A stretch of 64,000 nucleotides of DNA from Palsa-739 sp035532535 (GCA_035532535.1 DATKQT010000037.1:1-64000); one strand, 5' to 3'. Shown: positions 50,264 to 59,036, numbered from the stretch's first letter. The notes: generated from the sequence alone by a model not told the origin. Program-made: numbers and translations.

Positions 50264-51482
50264 TCCCGCACATTTCCGTCTCGTCGCCCGCGCCGACCAG
50301 CGCGCCTTCCTCGAGCTCCCGTGGAACCTGCCGCTCGAGGACTGGCCGGCGGATCTGCACGTCGATCTTGCGCGCGGCATCAGCCGCCACGTCGTCCGCT
50401 TCGTCGAGCTGAACGGCAGGTATTACGCGCTGAAGGAGCTGCCCGAGCGCCCGGCGGAGCGCGAGTACCGATTGCTCGGCGAGCTCCGCGAGCGGAGCAT
50501 GCCGGTGGTCGAGCCGATCGGCATCGTGGCCGAGCGCACGACGGCCGACGGCGAGGAGCTCGACGCGATCCTCATTACGCGCCAGCTCGAGTTTGCGCTG
50601 CCGTACCGCCTGATCCTCGGCCGGCGGATGCTGCCCGCTCCGGAGGCAACGATCCGTTCGGCGCTCGCCGAGTTGCTCGTCCGGCTCCATCTCGCCGGCT
50701 TCTTCTGGGGCGACTGCTCGCTGTCGAACGCGCTCTTCCGGCGCGACGCGGGCGCGCTCTCCGCGTATCTCGTCGATGCCGAGACGGGAGAGCTGCACGA
50801 CCGCCTGTCCGACGGGCAGCGCCTGCACGACATCGACATCGCGGAGGAGAACCTCACCGGCGAGTTGTACGACCTCGCGGCCGAGCTGGAACGCGACGTC
50901 GTCGACGACCCGTGGGAGTTCGCCGAGGACGTCCGCAAGCGCTACGAGCAGCTGTGGGCGGAGCTCACGGAGGAGCAAGTCTTCGCCCCGGGCGAGGGGC
51001 AGAAGCTCGAGGAGCGCCTGCGCCGGCTCAACGAGCTCGGGTTCGACGTCGAGGAGGTCGAGCTCGTGCGCGAGGGGGACGAGGTGCGGCTCAAGCTGCA
51101 CTCCAAGGTGGTGGAGCCAGGCCATCACCGTCGGCGGCTCCTCCGCCTGACCGGGCTCGATGCGCAGGAGAATCAGGCGCGCGTGCTGCTGAACGACCTG
51201 ACCCGGTACAGGGCTTACCTCGAGCGCACCGGCGACACGCCCGTGTCGGACGCGGCGGCGGCCGGCCGCTGGCTGAGCGAGATCTTCGAGCCGACGATCG
51301 CGTCGATCCCCCGCGAGTTGCGCGGCAAGCGCGCGGCGGCCGAGATCTTCCACGAGATCCTCGAGCACCGCTGGTTCCTCTCCGAGCAGGCCGGCAAGGA
51401 CGTCGGGCTCGAACAGGCGAAGCAGTCGTACATCGAGCAGGTCCTGCGTACTGCCGCAGACGAAAAGCTGCCCTTGCTATAA
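50250..51482 (+). CDS. DUF4032 protein, start codon unresolved
   Basis: About 410 residues: an N-terminal kinase-like region (LELNGRYYALKELPERPAEREY...FFWGDCSLSNALF, resembling lipopolysaccharide-kinase folds) and a C-terminal DUF4032 domain (SEIFEPTIASIPRELRGK, FHEILEHRWFLSEQAG). Biochemical role unknown. The conserved N-terminus (FRLVARADQRAFLELPW) lies upstream of every ATG, GTG or TTG in frame; the first ATG is 50472. An ATT at 50250 inside the purH end is one candidate start. Confidence 0.8.
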   Translation: MSATSPAHFRLVARADQRAFLELPWNLPLEDWPADLHVDLARGISRHVVRFVELNGRYYALKELPERPAEREYRLLGELRERSMPVVEPIGIVAERTTADGEELDAILITRQLEFALPYRLILGRRMLPAPEATIRSALAELLVRLHLAGFFWGDCSLSNALFRRDAGALSAYLVDAETGELHDRLSDGQRLHDIDIAEENLTGELYDLAAELERDVVDDPWEFAEDVRKRYEQLWAELTEEQVFAPGEGQKLEERLRRLNELGFDVEEVELVREGDEVRLKLHSKVVEPGHHRRRLLRLTGLDAQENQARVLLNDLTRYRAYLERTGDTPVSDAAAAGRWLSEIFEPTIASIPRELRGKRAAAEIFHEILEHRWFLSEQAGKDVGLEQAKQSYIEQVLRTAADEKLPLL

Positions 51483-51522
51483 CCGGCCGCGAACTGCGGC
51501 TGTCGACGCAAAGGGGAATTTC

Positions 51523-53004
51523 ATGCCGCACCGTCTCAGTGTGATTGCCGCGGTCGGGGCCGCGCTCGCGCTGTTCGTCGTTTCTGCAGCGACGGCAGCG
51601 ATCCAAGCGCCGGACACGACCTCGCAGACGAACGACACGACGACGCCGGCCTGCACGTCGCCGGCGCCAGTCGTCCACTACGCCTGGTATCACTGCTACA
51701 CGCCGTCCGACATCACGTCGGCGTACGGCGTCAACACCGTGCAGGCCCAGGGAGTCGAGGGGCAGGGCCAGACGATCGTGCTCGTCGACTCGTACGGGAG
51801 CCCGACGGCTGCGAGCGACCTGCAGTACTTCCACGACACGTTCTATCCCTCGCTGCCGAGCCCGAACTTCCAAGAGCTGTATCCGAACGGACAGCCCGAC
51901 TACCAGAACGTTGGCAACGGTCAGTCCGGATCGTCCGGCGCCGCGGGTTGGTCGGGTGAAGCCACGCTCGACATCGAGTGGTCGTATGCGATCGCACCGC
52001 TCGCGCACATCGTCCTGATCGCGGTCCCGCCGGCCGAGACCGAGGGGGTGCAGGGCTTCCCCAACCTCTTCAAGGCGATCAGCGACGAGATCGACGCCAC
52101 GCCCGACGGCACGGTCTTCTCGATGAGCTTCGGCGTCACCGAGCAGACGTTCGGCGGCGCGGCGAGCTCGCAGACGGCGAAGTTCGACGCCGTCTTCCAG
52201 AAGGGCATCGCGAAGGGCGACACGTTCTTCGCCTCGTCCGGTGACAGCGGCTCGCAAGGCGTGTCGAAGCAGCACCGCGAGTCGGCGACGTACGCGTACC
52301 CGACGGACGGCTGGCCGGCGTCGAGCCCGTACGTCACCGCCGTCGGCGGTACGCAGCTCCAGTACGGCTGGGCGTGGAACCCGACGAGCGACATCGCGTT
52401 CAACGCCGACGGCAGCGCGAACCCGAACTACTTCGCGTACGTATCCGGCGGCAACCTGAACGCAGTCTGGAACGAGAGCTGGCTCCCCGCCGCGTCCGGC
52501 GGCGGCCCGAGCGTGCTCTATCCGCGACCGTCATGGCAGAACGGCGTCGCCGGCGTGATCGGCGGCAACGCTCGCGGTGTGCCGGACGTCGCGTGGAACG
52601 CGGCCGTGAACGGCGGCGTGCTCGTCTACATCACGGCCTTCCCGCAGATCCAGCGACAAGGGTGGCACGTGTACGGCGGGACGAGCGCGGCCTCGCCGCA
52701 GGTGGCGGCGCTCACGGCGCTCGCCGAGCAAGAGCGTGCGGCCGCGCACAAGCGGCCGCTCGGGAACATCGACCCGCTCCTCTACGCGAACCCACAGTGG
52801 TTCACCGACGTCCAGCCGGTGACCGAAGGGACAGCGCAGAGCGGACAGCTCGTGAACAACCGCGAGTGGGACTACAACGGCGACGGTCTCGCCGTGACGC
52901 CCGACGCGGTTCCCGGCTGGCCGGTGCTGAGTGGCTACGACATGACCACCGGACTCGGCACGCCGAACGCGCCCGCGTACGTCAGCGGGCTCGCCGGCTC
53001 GTAA
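51523..53004 (+). CDS. secreted S53-family (sedolisin-like) peptidase
   Basis: A 493-residue serine-carboxyl peptidase: signal peptide (1-25) then the catalytic domain with Glu146 and Asp150 (SGEATLDIEW) and Ser388 (GGTSAASP). Only about 35 residues separate the signal peptide from the mature-type start, so the usual propeptide of about 150-180 residues is missing. Such enzymes usually work in acid. RBS AAAGGGGA at 6 nt, and a likely -10 TATAAC overlaps the end of the previous gene. Confidence 0.9.
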   Translation: MPHRLSVIAAVGAALALFVVSAATAAIQAPDTTSQTNDTTTPACTSPAPVVHYAWYHCYTPSDITSAYGVNTVQAQGVEGQGQTIVLVDSYGSPTAASDLQYFHDTFYPSLPSPNFQELYPNGQPDYQNVGNGQSGSSGAAGWSGEATLDIEWSYAIAPLAHIVLIAVPPAETEGVQGFPNLFKAISDEIDATPDGTVFSMSFGVTEQTFGGAASSQTAKFDAVFQKGIAKGDTFFASSGDSGSQGVSKQHRESATYAYPTDGWPASSPYVTAVGGTQLQYGWAWNPTSDIAFNADGSANPNYFAYVSGGNLNAVWNESWLPAASGGGPSVLYPRPSWQNGVAGVIGGNARGVPDVAWNAAVNGGVLVYITAFPQIQRQGWHVYGGTSAASPQVAALTALAEQERAAAHKRPLGNIDPLLYANPQWFTDVQPVTEGTAQSGQLVNNREWDYNGDGLAVTPDAVPGWPVLSGYDMTTGLGTPNAPAYVSGLAGS

Positions 53005-53014
53005 CGCACTCCCA

Positions 53015-53044
53015 CCGGGCGGCGGCTTCGCGGCCGCCGCCCGG
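53015..53044 (+). terminator. terminator after S53 peptidase
   Basis: CCGGGCGGCGG and CCGCCGCCCGG form a perfect 11-bp stem with an 8-nt loop, 10 nt past the stop codon. No U tract follows. Confidence 0.75.
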
Positions 53045-53060
53045 TTGGGATACTCCACCA

Positions 53061-53153
53061 GTGGAACCGGATCCACGCCGCTGGTACGCGCTCGCGCTCG
53101 TCTGTGTCCGCCGCGGGCGTCGTGGCCGCGCCCGGGCTCGTGCGGGACAGTGA
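53061..53153 (+). pseudogene. possible relic of an MFS transporter N-terminus
   Basis: A 30-codon frame (VEPDPRRWYALALVC, then Arg-rich) resembles the first residues of DHA2-type MFS transporters and then breaks down. Nothing downstream continues it. Too short to be sure. Confidence 0.25.
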
Positions 53154-53222
53154 AGTCGGCGAGGCGGAGGCGGCCCGAGCCCTCTCGTAGACCGCGCTCG
53201 GGCATCGAATACGCTTCCGCCC

Positions 53223-54611
53223 GTGCCCGAGCGGTATCCGACAATCCTGGAGCTCGTCGGCGCGACGCCCATCGTGCGCCTCGACAAGCTCACTCCGAAC
53301 GGCGGCGCCCAGCTGCTCGCGAAGCTCGAGTACCTGAACCCAGGCGGCTCCGTGAAGGACCGCATCGGCCTCCCGATGATCGAGGCGGCCGAGCGCGAGG
53401 GGAAGCTGAAGCCCGGCGGCACGATCGTCGAGCCCACGTCCGGCAACACCGGCGTCGGCCTCGCCATCGCCGCGGCGGTCAAGGGGTACCGGTGCATCTT
53501 CGTCATGCCTGACAAGATGAGCCAGGAGAAGATCGCGCTCCTCCGTGCGTACGGCGCCGAGGTCGTGATCACCCCGACCGCGGTCGACCATGACTCGCCG
53601 GAGAGTTACTACTCGGTCTCCGACCGGCTGGCGGAGGAGATCCCCGGCGGCTACAAGCCCGATCAGTACTCGAACATGAACAACCCGGAGGCGCATTACC
53701 GCGTCACCGGGCCCGAGATCTGGGAGCAGACCGGCGGCAACATCGACGCGCTCGTCATCTCCGTCGGGACGGGCGGAACGATCAGCGGCGTCGGGCGGTA
53801 CTTCAAGGAGCGCAAGCCGGAGGTGCTGATCGTCGGCGCCGACCCGGAGGGATCCGTGTACACGGCGAAGGACGAGCGCGACGTCCATCCGTATCTCGTC
53901 GAGGGCATCGGCAAAGACACGTGGCCCGAGACGATGGACCCGACGGTCGTGGACGAGTGGATCCGCGTCGGCGACCGCGACTCGTTCCGATGGGCGCGGC
54001 GGCTCGCGCGCGAGGAGGGCATCCTCGCCGGCGGCTCCGCCGGCACGACGCTCGTTGCAGCGGACGCGATCGCGCGACGGCTCGGTCCCGGCAGGCGCGT
54101 GCTGATGCTCATCCCGGACTCGGGCCGCAACTACCTGTCGAAGTTCTACGACGACAACTGGATGCTCGAGCATGGATTCCTCGAACGGCAGGCACCGCTC
54201 CCGACGGTCGAGGAGGTGCTCCTCGCGAAGCACGGCGGCGAGCTTCCCGCGTTGATCACGATCGCAGCGCACCAGAAGGTCGGCGAGGGGATCGACACGA
54301 TGCAGCGCTACAGCATCTCCCAGCTGCCGGTCGTGCGCGACGGCGAATGCGAGTCGCTCGCCGACGTGATCGGCTCGCTCCAGGATCGCGCGCTCCTCGA
54401 GCGCGTGTTCGTCAACCCCGACGTCCTGCACGAGGACGTGGCGTCTGCGATGCAGCCGCCGCTCGTCGCGATCGACGCGTCGGCGACGATGGAAGAGGTC
54501 TTCGGGACGCTGCAGGGCGGCACGAACGCCGTCGTCGTCGCCCGCGACGGAAAGCCGGTCGGCGTGCTGACGCGCTCCGACCTCTTGGAATTCCTCGCGC
54601 ACCGCCGCTAG
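53223..54611 (+). CDS. cystathionine beta-synthase
   Basis: A 462-residue fold-type II PLP enzyme joining serine (or O-acetylserine) and homocysteine. PLP Lys45 (GGSVKDR), PTSGNTGVGLA loop and GTGGTISGVG phosphate site. Two C-terminal CBS domains (about 335-460) as in the long form. No heme-binding N-terminal region. GTG 53223 has TACGCT at 7 nt. With the gamma-synthase/lyase gene at 57376 it suggests transsulfuration. Confidence 0.93.
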   Translation: MPERYPTILELVGATPIVRLDKLTPNGGAQLLAKLEYLNPGGSVKDRIGLPMIEAAEREGKLKPGGTIVEPTSGNTGVGLAIAAAVKGYRCIFVMPDKMSQEKIALLRAYGAEVVITPTAVDHDSPESYYSVSDRLAEEIPGGYKPDQYSNMNNPEAHYRVTGPEIWEQTGGNIDALVISVGTGGTISGVGRYFKERKPEVLIVGADPEGSVYTAKDERDVHPYLVEGIGKDTWPETMDPTVVDEWIRVGDRDSFRWARRLAREEGILAGGSAGTTLVAADAIARRLGPGRRVLMLIPDSGRNYLSKFYDDNWMLEHGFLERQAPLPTVEEVLLAKHGGELPALITIAAHQKVGEGIDTMQRYSISQLPVVRDGECESLADVIGSLQDRALLERVFVNPDVLHEDVASAMQPPLVAIDASATMEEVFGTLQGGTNAVVVARDGKPVGVLTRSDLLEFLAHRR

Positions 54612-54628
54612 TAACAACGTGTTACTAG
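54608..54628. repeat. palindrome spanning two convergent stop codons
   Basis: CTAGTAACA (54608-54616) and TGTTACTAG (54620-54628) are perfect 9-bp arms with a 3-nt loop. The TAG stop of the cystathionine beta-synthase gene lies in the left arm and the TAG stop of the convergent Lon-domain gene in the right arm. Confidence 0.8.
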
Positions 54629-55230
54629 CTCAAGCGGGAGCCGTTCTTCTTCGCGCGCTCGCCGAGCTCCCTCGTCGCGATCAAGACCGCACGGACGCCG
54701 TCCAGCAGCTCGGCCACGAGCTCCAGCCGGCGCTGCTCCGACCGCAGCTCGAGCAGCTCCTGCTTCGACTCCGGCGCGAGCTCGACCTGCGCCGCGAGCC
54801 GGAACGACAGCTGCTCCGACTCCTCGTCCAGGTCGCCGGCCTCCGCCTCGGCAGCCGCTGCGAGCGCCCGGAACGACGCCGTCGCGCGGGCGACCGCGGC
54901 GGGCAGCGGCTCCTCGCCGTCATCGTCGACCGGCAACACCTCAGCGGTCATGAACGAGCGGCCGTGCGTCAGCCTCTCGACGAGGAAGCGCTCGCCGCCC
55001 TCGACGACGATGTTCATGCGCCCGTCGTCGAACTGCTCCAGGACCTCGTCCACGCGTGCGAGCGTCCCAAGCTCCCGCACGCCGTCCTCGTTCGCGAAGA
55101 CGAGCCCGAACTCGAGCTCCTCCTCGATGCACTCGCCGATCAGCTCCCGGTAGCGCGGCTCGAAGATGTGGAGCGGCACGCGCTCCGTCGGCAGGAGGAC
55201 GATACCGAGCGGAAAGAGGCCGAGCTCCAT
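54625..55230 (-). CDS. Lon substrate-binding-domain protein
   Basis: A 201-residue protein consisting of the N-terminal (LAN/PUA-like) domain of Lon protease without ATPase or protease parts (LGLFPLGIVLLPTERVPLHIFEPRYREL, FGLVFANEDGV, GERFLVERL) and a helical C-terminal part. Function of such stand-alone proteins is unclear. ATG 55230 has TACCCT at 8 nt. Confidence 0.88.
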   Translation of the reverse strand: MELGLFPLGIVLLPTERVPLHIFEPRYRELIGECIEEELEFGLVFANEDGVRELGTLARVDEVLEQFDDGRMNIVVEGGERFLVERLTHGRSFMTAEVLPVDDDGEEPLPAAVARATASFRALAAAAEAEAGDLDEESEQLSFRLAAQVELAPESKQELLELRSEQRRLELVAELLDGVRAVLIATRELGERAKKNGSRLS

Positions 55231-55268
55231 GGCGCCACAGGGTACGCACCCGGACATACCATGGGTGC

Positions 55269-55505
55269 GTGGTTGCCGATCGTCTCGAGACCCTGCTCCG
55301 CGACGCCTTCCCGGAGGCGAACGAGCTGTCCGTCGAGGACCGCACCGGCGGCGGCGACCATTTCCAGGTGACCGTGGCGAGCACCCGCTTCGCCGGGCTG
55401 CCGCTGCTCGAGCAGCACCGCCTCGTCAACGAGGCGCTGGCCGAGCCGCTGCGCGACGGCACCATTCACGAGCTTCGGATCAAAACGAGGGAGGCTGCAG
55501 AATGA
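55269..55505 (+). CDS. BolA-family protein
   Basis: A 78-residue BolA/IbaG-type protein (ADRLETLLRDAFPEA, HFQVTVASTRFAGLPLLEQHRLVNEAL). BolA proteins pair with monothiol glutaredoxins to carry 2Fe-2S clusters. GTG 55269 has TACCAT at 6 nt. It overlaps the glutaredoxin gene by 4 nt (ATGA), the expected partner arrangement. Confidence 0.9.
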   Translation: MVADRLETLLRDAFPEANELSVEDRTGGGDHFQVTVASTRFAGLPLLEQHRLVNEALAEPLRDGTIHELRIKTREAAE

Positions 55506-55879
55506 GCGAGTTGTCGGACCGGATCAAGGACGTGATCGCGCAGGAGCCGGTCACGTTGTTCATGAAGGGGACGCCGCAGATGATCATGTGCGGCAACTCC
55601 GACCGCGCGCTGCGCGCGCTCCGCGAGGCGGGCGCGCCCGTCACCACCGTCGACGTCCTCCCCGATCCGGCGATCCGGCAGGAGTTGTCCGCGCTCTCGG
55701 GCTGGCCGACGATCCCCCAGGTCTTCGTCGGCGGCGAGCTGATCGGCGGCGCCGACATCGCGCAGGAGCTGGCCGAGTCCGGCGAGCTGACCAAGATCCT
55801 CGAGGCGAAGCTCGGCGCGGGCTACCGCGACGAAGCCGAGGTGCGCGTCGTGGATGTTCTGACGCCAGCCCAGCGATAG
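55502..55879 (+). CDS. monothiol glutaredoxin with CGNS active site
   Basis: A 125-residue Grx4-type protein (VTLFMKGTPQ, WPTIPQVFVGGELIGGADI). The active-site motif is Cys30-Gly-Asn-Ser, where the family normally has CGFS. The C-terminal 15 residues are extra and overlap the convergent methyltransferase gene by 58 nt. It should bind a 2Fe-2S cluster with the BolA partner, possibly with altered properties. Confidence 0.9.
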   Translation: MSELSDRIKDVIAQEPVTLFMKGTPQMIMCGNSDRALRALREAGAPVTTVDVLPDPAIRQELSALSGWPTIPQVFVGGELIGGADIAQELAESGELTKILEAKLGAGYRDEAEVRVVDVLTPAQR

Positions 55880-56409
55880 CCGATTCTGTCCGGCGACTCG
55901 ACGTCGCCGAGCCAGTGGTGGAAGTACGGCACCCATTCGAGCACGCGCTCGTCGTATCGCGCGCGCAGCGCCTCGAGCAGGACGTCGTGCGGATGCAGCC
56001 CGGGATGGCGCCACCGCCACTCCTCGACCGTCGGCGGCCCGCTCGCGTCGGGCCGCGCGCGGTACTCCGCCTCGTACCACGCCTGGAGCTCGGAATCGAT
56101 GAGATCCCATGCGAACTCGTTCACGATCAAGACCGGCGCCAGCGACGCGAGCCGGTCGACCGCCTCGCCGAGCGGATCGAGATGGTGGACGACGCGGCCC
56201 GCGACGACGGCGTCGAACGCGCCTTCCACTTCGCGGAAGTCGGTCTGCCGGAAGCGCTCGCCCGCAGGCGCCCGCGGGTCGACGCCGATCGCGTCGTACC
56301 CCGCATCGACGAGCGTCGCAACGACACCGCCGCGATCGCCGCAGCCGACCTCCAGCACGCGCGCCGGAGCGGGCGGCAGGTGATGTAGAACGAACGCCGT
56401 GAAGCCCAT
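55822..56409 (-). CDS. class I SAM-dependent methyltransferase
   Basis: A 195-residue methyltransferase (ARVLEVGCGDRGGVVATLVDAGYDAIGVDPRAP, VVAGRVVHHLDPLGEAVDRL). Target unknown. ATG 56409 overlaps the start of the divergent YcaQ-like gene by 11 nt, so each gene's 5' end is antisense to the other. Confidence 0.85.
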   Translation of the reverse strand: MGFTAFVLHHLPPAPARVLEVGCGDRGGVVATLVDAGYDAIGVDPRAPAGERFRQTDFREVEGAFDAVVAGRVVHHLDPLGEAVDRLASLAPVLIVNEFAWDLIDSELQAWYEAEYRARPDASGPPTVEEWRWRHPGLHPHDVLLEALRARYDERVLEWVPYFHHWLGDVESPDRIGYRWAGVRTSTTRTSASSR

Positions 56410-57376
56410 CGAGGTGAGCCTTGCAGAAGCGCGCCGCATCGCGGTGCGTTCCCAGCTGCTCGACGGCGCGGCGACGGACGTCCTCGACACGGTTCGCCGC
56501 CTCGGCTTCCTGCAGATCGACCCGATTTCGAGCGTGGCTCCGCCGCAGTACCTCGTGCTCTGGAGCCGCCTCGGCGCGTATGACCGCGCCGAGCTCGACC
56601 GGCTGCTGTGGGAGGAGCGGAAGCTCATCGAGTGGCGCGCGTTCATCTGGCCCATCGAGGATCTCCCGTTCCTGCTCGCACGGATGCGCTTGTCGGTGAG
56701 CCGTCCGCGCACGGACTTCGTGAAGGAGAACGCCGCCTTCCGCCGCTACGTGCTGCGCGAGCTCGAACGACGCGGGCCGCTGCTTTCACGCGAGATAGAG
56801 ACGCACACGAGCAGGAAGGGCGCGGAGCGTCACGATTGGTGGGGCTCTCGCCAAATGGGGTTGATGCTCGAGGTCCTCGGAGCGCGGGGAGAGGTCGCGA
56901 TCGTCGGCCGACGCGGCGGGCAGCGGGTCTGGGACATCGCCGAGCGCTGGTATCCCGAGACAGAGCGGATCTCGCTTCGCGAGGCCGAGGCGCACTTCGC
57001 GGAGAAGCGCTTCCGCGCGCTCGGCGTGAAGCTCGAGAAGGGACAGTGGCTCGCGCACCCCGACGCGGCCGACGCCGCCGTGCCGAAGCGCGTCACGTTC
57101 CTCTCCCCGTTCGACCGGCTGATCCACGACCGCGCCCGCACCGAAGCGCTGTGGGACTTCTACTACCGCCTCGAGATGTACGTCCCGAAGGCGAAGCGCG
57201 AGTACGGCTACTACGTCCTCCCCGTCCTCCGCGGCGATGAGATCGTCGGCCGCATCGAGCCGGTCTACGACCGGAAGACACGCAAGCTGTCCGTCAACGG
57301 CGTCTGGTGGGAAGGCAAGCCGGTTTCGGTGGCCCGGCCGCTGCGGAACCTCGAAGGGTGGTTAGCATCGACTTGA
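56399..57376 (+). CDS. YcaQ-family DNA glycosylase-like protein
   Basis: A 325-residue winged-helix protein of the YcaQ/AlkZ-like family. The catalytic pattern Q-x-D is visible as Gln39-Ile-Asp41 (GFLQIDPISS), the form of the E. coli crosslink-repair enzyme rather than the QxQ form of Streptomyces self-resistance enzymes. Later DWWGSRQMGLMLEVL and FLSPFDRLIHDR fit the family. It probably excises alkylated or crosslinked bases. GTG 56399. The stop shares a base with the next ATG (TGATG). Confidence 0.88.
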   Translation: MKPIEVSLAEARRIAVRSQLLDGAATDVLDTVRRLGFLQIDPISSVAPPQYLVLWSRLGAYDRAELDRLLWEERKLIEWRAFIWPIEDLPFLLARMRLSVSRPRTDFVKENAAFRRYVLRELERRGPLLSREIETHTSRKGAERHDWWGSRQMGLMLEVLGARGEVAIVGRRGGQRVWDIAERWYPETERISLREAEAHFAEKRFRALGVKLEKGQWLAHPDAADAAVPKRVTFLSPFDRLIHDRARTEALWDFYYRLEMYVPKAKREYGYYVLPVLRGDEIVGRIEPVYDRKTRKLSVNGVWWEGKPVSVARPLRNLEGWLAST

Positions 57377-58518
57377 TGGATTTCGAGACCCGCGCCATCC
57401 ACGAAGGCCAGGAACCCGATCCGGCCACGGGCGCGATTATCACGCCGATCTACCAGACGTCGACGTTCGTCCAGGACGCGGTCGGCGAGCACAAGGGCTT
57501 CGACTACGCGCGCGTGAACAATCCCACGCGGACCGCGCTCCAGCGCTGCCTCGCGTCCCTCGAGTCGGCCGAGCACGGCATCGCCTTCTCGTCCGGCCTC
57601 GGCGCGACGACGACGATCATGCACCTCGTCGATCCGGGCGAGCGCGTCGTCCTCATCGCCGATGTGTACGGCGGTGTCTACCGGATGACGTCGCAGGTGT
57701 ACGAGCCGAAGGGCTACCGCTTCGACTACCTCCCGGCGGCCGAGTTCGCGAACCTCGGGGACCATCTCGACGACACCACGCGCATCGTCTGGGTCGAGTC
57801 GCCGTCCAATCCGCTGCTGAACGTCATCGACATCCGCGCGGCTGCCGAGGCCGCACATGCGGCCGGCGCGCTCCTCGTCGTCGACAACACGTTCGCGACG
57901 CCATATCTGCAGCGCCCGCTCGAGCTCGGCGCCGACATCGTCGTCCACTCGACGACGAAATACCTCGGCGGCCACTCCGACGTCATCGGCGGCTTCGCGG
58001 CGACGAACGACCCGACGATCGCGGAGAGTCTCTCCTTCCTGCAGAAATCGCTCGGCGCGGTTCCCGGGCCGTTCGACTGCTGGCTCGTGCTGCGCGGCAT
58101 CAAGACGCTCGCGCTGCGGATGGAGAAGCACTGTGAGAACGCCAGGGCGATCGCGGTCTGGCTCGAGCGCAACGCCGCTGTGGAGCAGGTCTTCTACCCG
58201 GGCCTGCCGACGCATCCCGGACATGCGATCGCAGCGCGCCAGATGCGCGACTTCGGCGGCATGGTCTCGTTCCTCGCCGAATCCCCAGAGGAGGCCGCGG
58301 AACTCGTGACGCGGACGAAACTCTTCCAGCTCGCGGAGTCGCTCGGCGGCGTCGAGAGCCTGATCGAGGTCCCCGCGCGCATGACACACGCCTCTACGGC
58401 GAGCGCGCCGTTCGCCGCTCCACCAAATCTCGTGCGGCTGTCCGTCGGGATCGAGTCGACGGAGGATCTCATCCTCGATCTCGAGCACGCGCTGAAGCCC
58501 GCCGCCGTCCGCGCGTGA
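57376..58518 (+). CDS. cystathionine gamma-synthase/lyase
   Basis: A 380-residue fold-type I PLP enzyme of the Cys/Met metabolism family: YARVNNPTRTALQ, SSGLGA, DNTFATPYLQRP and PLP Lys195 (HSTTKYLGGHSD). It may be a gamma-synthase (methionine synthesis) or gamma-lyase (cysteine synthesis). The nearby cystathionine beta-synthase favours a lyase role. It is coupled to the YcaQ-like gene. Confidence 0.92.
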   Translation: MDFETRAIHEGQEPDPATGAIITPIYQTSTFVQDAVGEHKGFDYARVNNPTRTALQRCLASLESAEHGIAFSSGLGATTTIMHLVDPGERVVLIADVYGGVYRMTSQVYEPKGYRFDYLPAAEFANLGDHLDDTTRIVWVESPSNPLLNVIDIRAAAEAAHAAGALLVVDNTFATPYLQRPLELGADIVVHSTTKYLGGHSDVIGGFAATNDPTIAESLSFLQKSLGAVPGPFDCWLVLRGIKTLALRMEKHCENARAIAVWLERNAAVEQVFYPGLPTHPGHAIAARQMRDFGGMVSFLAESPEEAAELVTRTKLFQLAESLGGVESLIEVPARMTHASTASAPFAAPPNLVRLSVGIESTEDLILDLEHALKPAAVRA

Positions 58519-58540
58519 GGGAAGGAGCACCGGGGACACG

Positions 58541-59035
58541 ATGAATCATGTCCCCGGACAACAGGACGCGATCGTCTTCGTCGAGATCCCCTCCGGGTCT
58601 CGCAACAAGTACGAGTGGGACGAGGAGCTCGGCGGAATCGTCCTCGACCGCCGGTTGTTCACCTCGATGACGTATCCCGCCGACTACGGCTACATCGAGG
58701 GAACGCTCGCCGAGGACGGCGATCCGCTCGACGCGCTCGTGCTCGTCGCGGAGCCAACGTTCCCTGGGTGCCGCATCCGCGTGCGCGTGATCGGGGTCTT
58801 CCACATGAGCGACGAGAAGGGCCCCGACGAGAAGGTGCTGTGTGTGCCGCTCGGTGATCCGTCGTTCGAGCGCGTGCGGGACGTGCACGACGTCAATGCA
58901 GAGCTGCGCGACGAGATCGAGCATTTCTTCCAGCGCTACAAGGACCTCGAGCCGGAGAAGAAGACGGAGACGCGCGGCTGGGGGAACCGGGCCGAGGCCG
59001 AGAAGATCGCCGCCGGCGCGCGCGCCCGCGCCTGA
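58541..59035 (+). CDS. ppa: inorganic pyrophosphatase, family I
   Basis: A 164-residue soluble enzyme hydrolysing pyrophosphate to phosphate. It shows EIPSGSRNKYEWDEE and the metal site DYGYIEGTLAEDGDPLDALVL. GGAAGGAG lies upstream of ATG 58541. Convergent with the ROK kinase gene (1-nt gap). Confidence 0.96.
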   Translation: MNHVPGQQDAIVFVEIPSGSRNKYEWDEELGGIVLDRRLFTSMTYPADYGYIEGTLAEDGDPLDALVLVAEPTFPGCRIRVRVIGVFHMSDEKGPDEKVLCVPLGDPSFERVRDVHDVNAELRDEIEHFFQRYKDLEPEKKTETRGWGNRAEAEKIAAGARARA

Positions 59036-59036
59036 G

